From positions 1-5,932 of the forward strand of contig USFL01000105.1 of the NCBI GenBank assembly GCA_900553905.1: a DNA stretch of 5,932 bases, in the 5' to 3' direction. The DNA comes from an uncultured Eubacteriales bacterium (GTDB taxonomy: Bacteria > Bacillota > Clostridia > Christensenellales > Aristaeellaceae). Under the pieces are notes generated by a model that ran no database searches, was not told where the DNA came from, and saw only the letters and a list, made by a program, of their open reading frames with translations. Each line of letters starts with the position of its first letter. The stretch's first letter is position 1. The translations under genes were made by a program, and so were the position numbers. Positions 1 to 5,932 of this stretch are shown in pieces.

Positions 1-1080
1 GCGGTGCTGCGCGCCGCGCATTTCGGCACGGTGGAGCTGCATGTGACGGACGCGGACGGCGCGCGCCACATGGCCGAGTACACCACCTTCCGCGAGGACA
101 GCTACCGCTGCGGACACCGGCCGGACGCCGTGCGCTTCACCACGGATATCTCTGTGGACGCGCTCCGGCGCGATTTCAGCGTCAACGCCCTCTACCGCCG
201 CCTGCACGACGGCGCGCTGGGCCCGGTCATCGACCCGACAGGGGGACAAAAGCATCTGGAACAGGGCGTTTTGCATACTGTGACCCCGGACCCGGACCGC
301 GTGTTCCGGGACGACGGGCTGCGCATTTTGCGAGCGGCGCGCTTTCAGGCCGAGCTGGACCTTGCGCCCACGCCCGCGCTGCTGGACAGTCTGACGCGGC
401 ACGCGCCGCTGCTTAAGGACATTGCCTGTGAGCGCCTGCGGGACGAATGGCAGAAGATCCTCCTGGCCGATCTGCGCTATCCGATGCTCAAGCGCCGCGC
501 CCCGGCTACAGCCAGCGGACTGAAAACCCTGCGGGACTGCGGGGTATGGCCCTACTTGCTGGATGCGCCCTACGACGAGGAAGCGGTAGCCGCCCTGGCG
601 GCTCTCGACTGGGAAAACGCGCCGCTGGCGGGGCGGCTGGCGCTGCTGCTGCGGGGGATGGAGCCGTCCGACCTGCAAAGCGCGCTCCTGCGCCTGCGCT
701 TTTCCAACCGCGACGCGGCGCTGGCTGCGCGCTATGCGGCGGCGCTGCGCTGCGCATATGCGGATGCCTTTGAAACGGTGAAGCTGGGCCGAGACGCGGT
801 GGCGTATGCGGCGGCCGCCTTCCATGCGCTGGGGGATACGGCGGGCGAGGCGCGCGCGGCGGGCGCGTTGGACACGCTGCGGGACGCGCCGTGGTCTCTT
901 AGAGAATTGGCCGTCGGCGGGGATGAGCTTATGCCCCTGCTGGCCGCGCGGGCCGTGCCCGCGCGGCAGATGGGCCGCCTGCTGGAAGCCCTGTGGCGCA
1001 TGGCGGCGGAGGGCCAGACAGCAAACGAAACCGCCGCGCTGCTTGGCGCGGCGGACGAATGGCTGAACCGCATGGAATGA
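1..1080 (+). CDS. cca: CCA tRNA nucleotidyltransferase (poly(A) polymerase family), 5'-truncated by the window
   Basis: This enzyme family adds or repairs the 3' CCA end of tRNAs, using CTP and ATP, in the cytoplasm. The reading frame is open from base 1, so the gene begins outside the window; the GTG at 4 is probably internal. Residues below are counted from that GTG. Visible family motifs are EYTTFR (25-30), RRDFSVNAL (55-63, the classic RRDFTxNA block), DPTGG (77-81), RVFRDDGLRILRAARF (99-114, matching the family's R..eD.LRiLRA.RF block) and CERLRDEWQKIL (about 140-151). The N-terminal catalytic GGxxR and DxD metal-binding motifs should lie upstream and are not seen. The C-terminal part is alanine- and arginine-rich and helical in character, as expected of the tRNA-binding neck and body; no HD phosphohydrolase motif is evident. 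The stop TGA is at 1078-1080. The gene converges on the minus-strand SH3b gene with 21 bp between stops. A poly(A) polymerase role cannot be excluded from sequence alone. Confidence 0.88.
   Translation, partial: AVLRAAHFGTVELHVTDADGARHMAEYTTFREDSYRCGHRPDAVRFTTDISVDALRRDFSVNALYRRLHDGALGPVIDPTGGQKHLEQGVLHTVTPDPDRVFRDDGLRILRAARFQAELDLAPTPALLDSLTRHAPLLKDIACERLRDEWQKILLADLRYPMLKRRAPATASGLKTLRDCGVWPYLLDAPYDEEAVAALAALDWENAPLAGRLALLLRGMEPSDLQSALLRLRFSNRDAALAARYAAALRCAYADAFETVKLGRDAVAYAAAAFHALGDTAGEARAAGALDTLRDAPWSLRELAVGGDELMPLLAARAVPARQMGRLLEALWRMAAEGQTANETAALLGAADEWLNRME
1023..1054 (-). terminator. Candidate intrinsic terminator of the minus-strand SH3b gene, inside the cca 3' end
   Basis: Positions 1031-1039 and 1046-1054 form a perfect 9-bp inverted repeat made entirely of G and C, with a 6-nt loop (1040-1045). 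Read on the minus strand the stem is followed at once by TTTCGTTT (1030-1023), the layout of a Rho-independent terminator. It lies about 48 nt past the stop codon of the gene at 1102-2868. On the plus strand no T-tract follows, so it would act in one direction only. It overlaps codons for the last residues of cca. Chance pairing in GC-rich coding DNA remains possible. Confidence 0.55.
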
Positions 1081-1101
1081 GCAGCGGAGGAGCGCGGCCT
1101 G

Positions 1102-2868
1102 TCAGCCGTTGCCTTCCCACAGCCAGCTCTGCGGCACATAACCCGCGTCGCCCAGGTCGGTCAGGAGGATGTAGAATTCATCCTCCACGACGCCTACAAC
1201 ATAGATGCTCCCCGCCAGCTCCTTTTCTGTGCCCTTGCGCGGGGCGGAATAGGCGGGCTGGCGTTCCTCCTGCTCCAAAACATACATCAGTTGCGGAAAG
1301 ACGGGCTCGACCTCGTCCATTTCACCGCCGAAGGCCAGATAGCGCGTCATCATCCAGCCCTCCGGCCCCTCCGTGCCCAGGGCGACCCGCGTCCAGTCGC
1401 CCTCCTGCCCCAGCAAGCGCAGGGGCGTGCCATTGTAGAACTTGCCCAGCGATTCGGCGCTTCGGTCGGGCTTCACGCGCAGGTGCAGGCGGTCGGCGGG
1501 GTCGGGGTTGCGCACCACCGCCCAGCCGTCGCGGTTCAGGGCCGCGGCGAGCGCCTCCCTGGTCCCCGGCAGGGTGGCGAGATCCGCGCCGTCAAGGAGC
1601 ATCTGCGCAAGATCGCCCACAAACATACCGTCGTTCTCCTCCTTCTGCGGCCATACGGAAACGCCCCAGAAGCGGCAGGAGTACTCAAGGGTTCCCGCGT
1701 CGTTGGGAATCCATGCCCATTCGAGCCGCCATTGGCCGTCGGCCCCGAGCGCATAGCCCGCCTGCGCATGCTGTCCGTCCCAGGAAAAGTTGATCTCGCC
1801 ATCCGTCGTGTGGAACAGGTCCAGCGTCGTGTCCGGGGGCAGCGGGGCGGTCAGGCAGCTCTGGCGGTAGGTCCCGTTGTCGTTCATGACGATCACCTGC
1901 ACGCGGCGGTCGCCCGCCGCATCTTCCACCAGCAGCACAAGGCCGCCGGACTGCAAGTCGGACACAAGCACCGTGCCCACGACCGGGAGGCGGCCGGTGT
2001 CGAGCGCATCGTCCGTCAGAAAGGTATCGCCCCAGCCGCTGGCGTCGATGAGATCGGAGACGGGCTCCGTCTCCAGCCGGGCCAGCAGCGTTTCAGACAG
2101 CGGCACGGGCATGGAATCCGCCACGGTTTCGCCCTCCAGTGTGAACGTGGCGCGGCGGATGGCCAGCATCCCGTCCGAAATGCGCAGGTAGGCCGCATTG
2201 ACCCCTGTGCCGGAATTGTATGGATCATAGCTTTGCAGCGTATAGCCCGCAAAGGCGTCCCGCACGTTTTGCTCCAGCAGTTTCTCCCGCGCCTGCGCTT
2301 CCGCGGGCGTGGCGGGATGCCACCTGAAATCCCCGATCCAGGAAAGCAGCGCGTCGCCCGCGTCCACGCTCGCCACGGGCTGCACGCCGCCCTCGTAATA
2401 GCTTAGCCGCGTGCCCTGCACGAGCACCTCGCCGGAATAGCGCTGGGGATCATACCAGCCGCAGATTGAAAACCACTGCCCGTCGTAGCGGTAGGAAAGC
2501 CGCGAGCCGTCCTCGCTGACGATGTCAAAGCCCAGATCGTCCGGCCATGTGGAGCCGTCCGCGCGGGCCTGCCCCTGCCGGTGACGCTCAAAGCGAAGGC
2601 CCGCATGGCCCTGCATGATGGATCCGGAGGAGTGGTTTTGCCACGCGCCGTCCTTTTGGAGAAAGCCGTACAGGCTCCAATCGTTCAGCAAAAAGGCGAA
2701 GGCGCTTTCGTCCGGCAGATCAAACAGCAGAGAATCCCAGGATTCGTTTTCGTAGCCGCGTTCCGCCATCCAGTCAAGAATTGCCTGCGGAACCTCCTGC
2801 GCATGGGCGCAGGAAAGCGCGCAGGCCAGGATCATGAGCAGCGCCAGCGCGGCGAGCGATCGTTTCAT
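1102..2868 (-). CDS. Exported protein with C-terminal bacterial SH3 (SH3b) domain, function unknown
   Basis: A 588-residue protein. It starts with a typical signal peptide: MKRS, a hydrophobic stretch (about 5-20), then AHA at 21-23, which fits signal peptidase I cleavage before Q24. Cysteines at 16 and 20 sit in weak lipobox-like contexts, so a lipoprotein is less likely but possible. Residues about 24-440 match no family I can name and are rich in W, Y, D and G with a beta-strand character. Residues about 448-512 look like an SH3b domain (LHLRVKPDRS, then a G-K-F-Y-N-G turn, GDWTRV, and EGWMMTRYL). Residues about 538-584 look like a second, more divergent SH3-type fold (YSAPRKG to AGYVPQSWL). 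SH3b domains often bind cell-wall peptides, so an extracellular wall-associated role is inferred. The start at 2868 has an AAGGGG ribosome binding site 9 nt upstream. An in-frame ATG at 2913 also has an AAGGA site, and opening the frame further upstream would run into the glmM terminator. No clear promoter of its own is seen. Confidence 0.8.
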   Translation of the reverse strand: MKRSLAALALLMILACALSCAHAQEVPQAILDWMAERGYENESWDSLLFDLPDESAFAFLLNDWSLYGFLQKDGAWQNHSSGSIMQGHAGLRFERHRQGQARADGSTWPDDLGFDIVSEDGSRLSYRYDGQWFSICGWYDPQRYSGEVLVQGTRLSYYEGGVQPVASVDAGDALLSWIGDFRWHPATPAEAQAREKLLEQNVRDAFAGYTLQSYDPYNSGTGVNAAYLRISDGMLAIRRATFTLEGETVADSMPVPLSETLLARLETEPVSDLIDASGWGDTFLTDDALDTGRLPVVGTVLVSDLQSGGLVLLVEDAAGDRRVQVIVMNDNGTYRQSCLTAPLPPDTTLDLFHTTDGEINFSWDGQHAQAGYALGADGQWRLEWAWIPNDAGTLEYSCRFWGVSVWPQKEENDGMFVGDLAQMLLDGADLATLPGTREALAAALNRDGWAVVRNPDPADRLHLRVKPDRSAESLGKFYNGTPLRLLGQEGDWTRVALGTEGPEGWMMTRYLAFGGEMDEVEPVFPQLMYVLEQEERQPAYSAPRKGTEKELAGSIYVVGVVEDEFYILLTDLGDAGYVPQSWLWEGNG

Positions 2869-2875
2869 CACAAAA

Positions 2876-2891
2876 ATCCCCTTATCCCCTT
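2876..2891 (-). promoter_or_regulatory. Tandemly repeated Shine-Dalgarno of the SH3b gene
   Basis: On the minus strand the octamer AAGGGGAT occurs twice in direct tandem, just before the start codon at 2868. The proximal copy's AAGGGG (2883-2878) is 9 nt from the ATG and is the best ribosome binding site. The distal copy (2891-2884) is 8 nt further out and too far to serve this ATG directly. It might be a standby site or simply a small duplication. This site supports the MKRS start over longer alternatives. Confidence 0.6.
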
Positions 2892-2934
2892 TTTCCATAG
2901 AACGAACGGGCATGGAATTTCCTTCCGCATCTCG

Positions 2935-2968
2935 AAACAAAAGCGCCCGGCCTGAACACAGGCCGGGC
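2935..2968 (-). terminator. Intrinsic terminator of glmM
   Basis: Positions 2945-2953 and 2960-2968 form a perfect 9-bp stem (GCCCGGCCT with AGGCCGGGC) around a 6-nt loop. On the minus strand the T-rich run TTTTGTTT (2942-2935) follows two nucleotides after the stem. It begins 19 nt past the glmM stop codon. This is a textbook Rho-independent terminator and separates glmM from the SH3b gene downstream. Confidence 0.9.
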
Positions 2969-2987
2969 AAATCATGTTCGTGGGCGT

Positions 2988-4340
2988 TCAGCCGCGCAGC
3001 TCATGCTCGATGAGCTTGCTCAGGGCGTACACGTCACGGTCCATCTCGCGCTGGTCGGGACCCTCGATCATCACGCGCACGCGCGGCTCGGTGCCGCTGG
3101 CGCGCACCACAAGACGGCCCTTGTCCTTGTACTTGAGCTCCAGCTCCGCGATCTTCTGCTTGATCTTCTCATTCTTGTCAAAGTCATATTTCTTTTTGTC
3201 GTCCACGTTGGCGGCGTACTGGCTCTGGGGCATCATCTGCATCACCCCGGCCAGGCGGCTCAGCGGGCGCTGTGCCTGCACCATGGCGCTGATGACCTGC
3301 ACGGCGGTAATCAGGCCGTCGCCTGTGGTGTTGTAGTCCAGCAGGATCACGTGGCCGCTCTGTTCGCCGCCCAGCACGTAGCCGTCGGCCAGCATCTTTT
3401 CCAGCACATAGCGGTCGCCCACACGGGTCTTTTCAATCTTGACGCCGTGCTTCTTCATGGCGATGTCCAGGCCCATGTTGCTCATGACCGTGGCGACGAT
3501 GGTGTTTTGCCGAAGCCGTCCCTGCTCCTTGAGATGCAGGGCCAGCATGGCCATCACCTGGTCGCCGTTGATAAGCTGGCCGCGCTCATCAACGGCCATC
3601 AGACGGTCGGCGTCGCCGTCGAAGGCAAAGCCCACGTCCGCGCCCAGCTCGCGCACCAGCTCGCACAGGCGGCGCGGGTGGGTGGAGCCGCAGTTGTCAT
3701 TGATGTTGGTGCCGTCGGGCTCGTGGTAATAGCAGCTCACCTTCGCGCCCAGCTCCTTGAACACCATGGGCGCAACCTCGTAGCTCGCGCCCTGGGCGCA
3801 GTCCAGCACCACATGCAGACCGTCCAGCCGCACATTGGTGGTTTCCTTGACAAAATCCACATAGCGGCGGGTGGCGTTGCGCTGGCGCACGGGGCGGCCC
3901 ACACGCTCGCCGATGGGCATTTCAAAATCGGTGGGCATGCCGCCGGTCACGATTTCCTCGATGCGGTCCTCGATGGCGTCGGGCAGCTTGTAGCCGTTTT
4001 TGTCAAAGAACTTGATGCCGTTGTATTCGACGGTGTTGTGGCTGGCGCTGATCACCGCGCCCGCGTCTGCCTCATAAAAGCGGGTGAGGTAGGCGATGGC
4101 GGGGGTGGGCAGCACCTCCACCAGCACGGCGCGCGCGCCCACGCTGCAAATGCCGGCGACCAGCGCGCTTTCCAGCATCTCGCCGCTCAGGCGCGTGTCG
4201 CGGCCCACAAGGATGGTTGGCCGGTGCACGTCGCTGGCCAGCACATAGGCGCTGGCCTGCCCCAGGCGGAAGGCAAGATCACAGGAGAGCTCCGTGTTGG
4301 CGATGCCGCGCACGCCGTCGGTTCCAAACAGTCTGGCCAT
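2988..4340 (-). CDS. glmM: Phosphoglucosamine mutase GlmM
   Basis: GlmM converts glucosamine-6-phosphate to glucosamine-1-phosphate in the cytoplasm, the step before GlmU makes UDP-GlcNAc for peptidoglycan. The protein is 450 residues, the usual family length. It opens with the hallmark RLFGTDGVRG (3-12). The phosphoserine loop is ISASHNTVEYNGIKFF (97-112) with catalytic Ser100. The magnesium loop is DGDADR (241-246), the sugar-binding loop GGEQSGH (324-330), and the phosphate-binding loop RASGTEPRVRV (413-423). All four alpha-D-phosphohexomutase domains are therefore present. One oddity is Thr103, where the family usually has proline (SHNP). The start ATG at 4340 has an AAAGGAG site (4355-4349) 8 nt upstream. 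Only 21 bp separate it from the stop of the isomerase-like gene upstream, so co-transcription from the 5410-5438 promoter is likely. A strong terminator follows. I see no cdaA or cdaR (ybbR) next to it, unlike the common Bacillota arrangement. Confidence 0.96.
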   Translation of the reverse strand: MARLFGTDGVRGIANTELSCDLAFRLGQASAYVLASDVHRPTILVGRDTRLSGEMLESALVAGICSVGARAVLVEVLPTPAIAYLTRFYEADAGAVISASHNTVEYNGIKFFDKNGYKLPDAIEDRIEEIVTGGMPTDFEMPIGERVGRPVRQRNATRRYVDFVKETTNVRLDGLHVVLDCAQGASYEVAPMVFKELGAKVSCYYHEPDGTNINDNCGSTHPRRLCELVRELGADVGFAFDGDADRLMAVDERGQLINGDQVMAMLALHLKEQGRLRQNTIVATVMSNMGLDIAMKKHGVKIEKTRVGDRYVLEKMLADGYVLGGEQSGHVILLDYNTTGDGLITAVQVISAMVQAQRPLSRLAGVMQMMPQSQYAANVDDKKKYDFDKNEKIKQKIAELELKYKDKGRLVVRASGTEPRVRVMIEGPDQREMDRDVYALSKLIEHELRG

Positions 4341-4361
4341 TGGGTAGGCTCCTTTCCGGCT

Positions 4362-5330
4362 TTATGCCCAAAAAACGTCGTTGTTTTTGCTGTCGTACAT
4401 CAACACGCCCTTGAGGAAGGCAATAGCCTTCTCCAGCCCCTCGCGGGGGGACATCAGGCTGTCCTCGTGCTCGATGGACAATACATCATCATAGCCCACC
4501 AGGCGAAGGTTGGATACGATGTCCTTCCATACCAGCGCGTCGTGCCCGTAGCCCACGGTGCGGAACAACCAGCTGCGCTCCTGTTCGCGGGTGAAGCGCT
4601 TGGTATCCAGCATGCCGTTGACGGGACCGTTGAGGGGGTCCAGCCGGGTATCTTTGGCATGGACGAAGTAGATAGCGTCGCCCAGACGGCGGATGGCCGC
4701 CACGGGATCGATGCCCTGCCAGAACAGGTGGCTGGGATCGAAGTTCGCGCCGATGAGCGGCCCTACGGCCTTGCGCAGGCGAAGCAGCGTTTCGGGGTTG
4801 TAGACGCAGAAGCCGGGATGCATTTCCAGCGCGATCTTCTCCACCCCGTGCGCGGCGGCAAAGGCGGCCGCGCTCCGCCAGTAGGGAATGAGCACCTGCT
4901 CCCATTGGTATTCCAGAATCTTTTGATAATCATCCGGCCAGGCGCAGGTGACCCAGTTGGGCGTGCGGTCGCCGGGACCGCCGCCGGGACAGCCGCTGAA
5001 ACCCACAATGCGCTTTACGCCCAGCCGTTCGGCCAAAAGCACCGCGTTTTGAAAGTCCTGACGAAAGTGCTCGGCTATCTCCGGGTCGGGATGAACGGGG
5101 TTGCCGTGCGCGCTGAGCGCCGCCAGCTCCAATCCGTTTTTCTTCAATATGCGCTTAAAGTCAGACAGCGCGTTTTCATCCTCTAGGAGAAGGGCGGGGT
5201 TGCAATGCGCCTTGCCGGGATAGCCGCCGCAGCCGATTTCTACCGCGTCCACGCCGCACTGGGCCAGGTACTGCATGGCGCTTTCAAAGGGCATGTCGCC
5301 CAGCACAGGGTTGAAAACCGAGAGCTTCAT
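4362..5330 (-). CDS. Sugar phosphate isomerase/epimerase-like TIM-barrel protein (xylose isomerase-like / AP endonuclease 2 family)
   Basis: A 322-residue cytoplasmic protein of the xylose isomerase-like TIM-barrel superfamily (PF01261 type), whose members are metal-dependent isomerases, epimerases or related enzymes acting on sugars and inositols. Likely metal and active-site residues by family analogy are Glu169 (IALEMHP), Asp198 and His201 (GANFDPSHLFWQGIDP), His224 (YFVHAKDT) and Glu287 (SIEHED). Other conserved-looking features are VEIG near residue 32, SAHGNPVHP (73-81) and FSGCPGG (111-117). The substrate cannot be inferred. The start is chosen at ATG 5330 because MKLSVFNPV is the expected first strand and AAAAGGAG lies at 5349-5342, an 11-nt spacing that is slightly long. 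In-frame codons further upstream run through the promoter and the previous gene's terminator, so longer forms are rejected. It is the first gene of a probable two-gene operon with glmM, sharing the promoter at 5410-5438. Confidence 0.88.
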   Translation of the reverse strand: MKLSVFNPVLGDMPFESAMQYLAQCGVDAVEIGCGGYPGKAHCNPALLLEDENALSDFKRILKKNGLELAALSAHGNPVHPDPEIAEHFRQDFQNAVLLAERLGVKRIVGFSGCPGGGPGDRTPNWVTCAWPDDYQKILEYQWEQVLIPYWRSAAAFAAAHGVEKIALEMHPGFCVYNPETLLRLRKAVGPLIGANFDPSHLFWQGIDPVAAIRRLGDAIYFVHAKDTRLDPLNGPVNGMLDTKRFTREQERSWLFRTVGYGHDALVWKDIVSNLRLVGYDDVLSIEHEDSLMSPREGLEKAIAFLKGVLMYDSKNNDVFWA

Positions 5331-5351
5331 GATGGTTGGCACTCCTTTTGT

Positions 5352-5375
5352 CCGGCGGGGACGCGCCCGCACCGG
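5352..5375 (-). promoter_or_regulatory. Leader hairpin next to the isomerase ribosome binding site
   Basis: In the 5' leader, positions 5352-5359 (CCGGCGGG) can pair with 5366-5369 and 5372-5375, giving 8 G-C pairs with a 2-nt bulge (5370-5371) and a 6-nt loop. On the minus-strand transcript the stem ends 2 nt before the AAAAGGAG site. No U-run follows, so it is not a terminator. It may affect ribosome access or mRNA stability, or be chance in GC-rich DNA. Confidence 0.35.
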
Positions 5376-5379
5376 TTCA

Positions 5380-5395
5380 ATTGTAGCATATTGTA
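5380..5395 (-). promoter_or_regulatory. Direct repeat TACAAT-N4-TACAAT; possible second (extended -10) promoter or operator
   Basis: On the minus strand TACAAT occurs at 5395-5390 and again at 5385-5380, with start points 10 bp apart, about one helical turn. The second copy is preceded by TGC, giving the extended -10 form TGnTACAAT. Neither has a recognisable -35. The repeats lie just downstream of the expected start site of the main promoter, where a repressor could bind. Function is speculative. Confidence 0.3.
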
Positions 5396-5409
5396 TCTTG
5401 GCCGTGGAT

Positions 5410-5438
5410 AGTATACCCCGATCAAGGGAAAATTGCAA
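5410..5438 (-). promoter_or_regulatory. Sigma-A promoter of the isomerase-glmM operon
   Basis: On the minus strand, -35 TTGCAA (5438-5433), a spacer of exactly 17 bp, and -10 TATACT (5415-5410) match the housekeeping consensus closely. Transcription would start near 5403, giving a leader of roughly 70 nt before the ATG at 5330. The AT-rich patch stands out from the GC-rich surroundings. It lies after the terminator of the preceding gene, so the operon appears to be transcribed independently. Confidence 0.8.
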
Positions 5439-5460
5439 GCCTGTGACATGAGGCGCATGA

Positions 5461-5508
5461 CAAGAAGGACCCCGACGCATGAGAAACGATAAGAAGCATG
5501 CATCGGGG
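5461..5508 (-). terminator. Probable intrinsic terminator of the gene ending at 5534
   Basis: Arms 5470-5481 and 5497-5508 form a 12-bp stem in the minus-strand transcript, including one G-U pair (a C-A mismatch on the plus strand), with a 15-nt loop. The G-U pair means the hairpin is best formed by minus-strand RNA. A moderately T-rich stretch (TTCTTG, 5466-5461) follows. It begins 25 nt past the stop codon. The large loop and weak T-tract make it less ideal than the glmM terminator. Confidence 0.65.
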
Positions 5509-5533
5509 CCGGACCACAGCGCAGTTTCTGCCG

Positions 5534-5932
5534 TCAGCGCACGCGCACGGCGGCGGTCATGTCAGCCACGCCGCCTTCGACGGGGGCCAGCCACAATTCG
5601 CCCGGCAGCGGGGACAGGGCGGGATAGATGAATTCAGCCATTTCATCGCCGTGGACGTCAAGCCCAAACTCCCCCGGGAACAGCTCCACGCCCTGCCCGT
5701 CCACCAGCGACAGGCTGTAGATCCAGCTCTCAAACACATCCATGGCGCCGTAGGACCACATAAGCCGTCCCTCTTCGTCGTAATAGCCATCCCCGTTGGC
5801 CTCGATGAAGGCGGCCATCGCGTCGGGGTTGACCTCCAGATCCAGCGTGACGTAAGTCATCAGGGGTGAGAAGCAGGCCTCGGTCACCTGGGCGGTCACC
5901 AGGTCCGTCGCGACGGGGATGCACGGATGCTC
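5534..5932 (-). CDS. C-terminal part of an unrecognised protein, truncated by the window
   Basis: The frame is open from the right edge to TGA at 5536-5534, giving 132 visible residues. The GTG at 5899 is probably not the start, because the frame continues upstream without a stop and no good ribosome binding site precedes it. The visible part is acidic and rich in aromatic residues, with alternating hydrophobic strands (FSPLMTYVTLDLEV, WIYSLSLVDGQGVEL, GELWLAP) ending in ADMTAAVRVR. This suggests a beta-sandwich domain. The pattern is vaguely like the C-terminal Ig-like part of DUF4179/DUF5643-type extracytoplasmic proteins, but I cannot confirm it. No membrane segment or catalytic motif is visible. 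Codon use resembles its neighbours. It is followed by its own probable terminator and is not part of the isomerase-glmM operon. Confidence 0.7.
   Translation of the reverse strand, partial: EHPCIPVATDLVTAQVTEACFSPLMTYVTLDLEVNPDAMAAFIEANGDGYYDEEGRLMWSYGAMDVFESWIYSLSLVDGQGVELFPGEFGLDVHGDEMAEFIYPALSPLPGELWLAPVEGGVADMTAAVRVR

Noticed and set aside
4..6. GTG at position 4 as the true start of cca
   Set aside because: The frame is open to the edge, and a protein starting here would lack the catalytic GGxxR and DxD motifs of the family. The gene almost certainly begins outside the window.
1291..2406. A 371-codon open frame on the plus strand opposite the SH3b gene
   Set aside because: It has an Arg/His/Gln-rich composition, no ribosome binding site and no domain. 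The opposite strand has a signal peptide and SH3b motifs, so this is a shadow.
2869..2970. A longer N-terminus for the SH3b protein starting at 2970
   Set aside because: The first codons would be made from the glmM terminator hairpin and its T-tract. The signal peptide and ribosome site fit the start at 2868.
4341..4361. A glmS-type riboswitch or other control element before glmM
   Set aside because: Only 21 bp separate the genes, enough for a ribosome binding site but not for a riboswitch.
3003..5186. A 727-codon open frame on the plus strand, antisense to both glmM and the isomerase gene
   Set aside because: Both minus-strand genes use the same frame, and GC-biased codons leave this antisense frame open. 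The translation is unusually rich in His, Ala, Val and Gln, shows no family motif, and crosses two well-supported genes and their junction.
5331..5480. A 50-residue N-terminal extension of the isomerase-like protein starting at 5480
   Set aside because: It would run through the preceding gene's terminator arm, the -35/-10 promoter and the leader, and adds sequence unlike the family's N-terminus.
5770..5810. An EF-hand or dockerin-like calcium loop (NGDGYYDEEG) in the right-edge protein
   Set aside because: The spacing of acidic residues does not match DxDxDGxxxxxE, and a beta-turn fits the strand-rich surroundings better.

Overview
The window is G+C-rich bacterial DNA with tight gene spacing, strong AAGGAG-type ribosome binding sites, a consensus sigma-A promoter and intrinsic terminators. 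The phosphoglucosamine mutase, the CCA-adding-enzyme family member and an exported SH3b protein look most like a high-GC member of the Bacillota (Clostridia; gut Christensenellales/Oscillospirales-type genomes are a plausible source). That placement is an inference from protein style, not a database result. I see no tRNA or rRNA, no CRISPR array, and no insertion sequence or phage gene.

Layout. On the plus strand, positions 1-1080 hold the C-terminal part of a CCA tRNA nucleotidyltransferase (cca), cut by the left edge. Everything else is on the minus strand, read from high to low coordinates: (i) the C-terminal 132 codons of an unrecognised protein cut by the right edge (5932-5534), followed by a hairpin terminator (5508-5461); (ii) a sigma-A promoter (-35 TTGCAA, 17-bp spacer, -10 TATACT, 5438-5410) with a short structured leader; (iii) a sugar phosphate isomerase/epimerase-like TIM-barrel protein (5330-4362); (iv) glmM, phosphoglucosamine mutase (4340-2988), 21 bp after it and probably in the same operon, ending in a good intrinsic terminator (2968-2935); (v) an exported protein with a C-terminal SH3b region (2868-1102) that converges on cca. 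Its likely terminator lies inside the 3' end of the cca coding sequence.

How the genes may work together. GlmM makes glucosamine-1-phosphate for UDP-GlcNAc, the peptidoglycan precursor. The isomerase-like gene shares its transcript and may act in carbohydrate metabolism, but its substrate cannot be read from sequence. The SH3b protein probably acts outside the membrane, possibly on the cell wall. The region is mostly housekeeping. The points most worth a second look are a proline-to-threonine change next to the GlmM catalytic serine, the isomerase-glmM pairing, the terminator embedded in a coding sequence, a tandem ribosome-binding repeat, and the unassigned exported protein. I did not find a convincing new multi-gene system.
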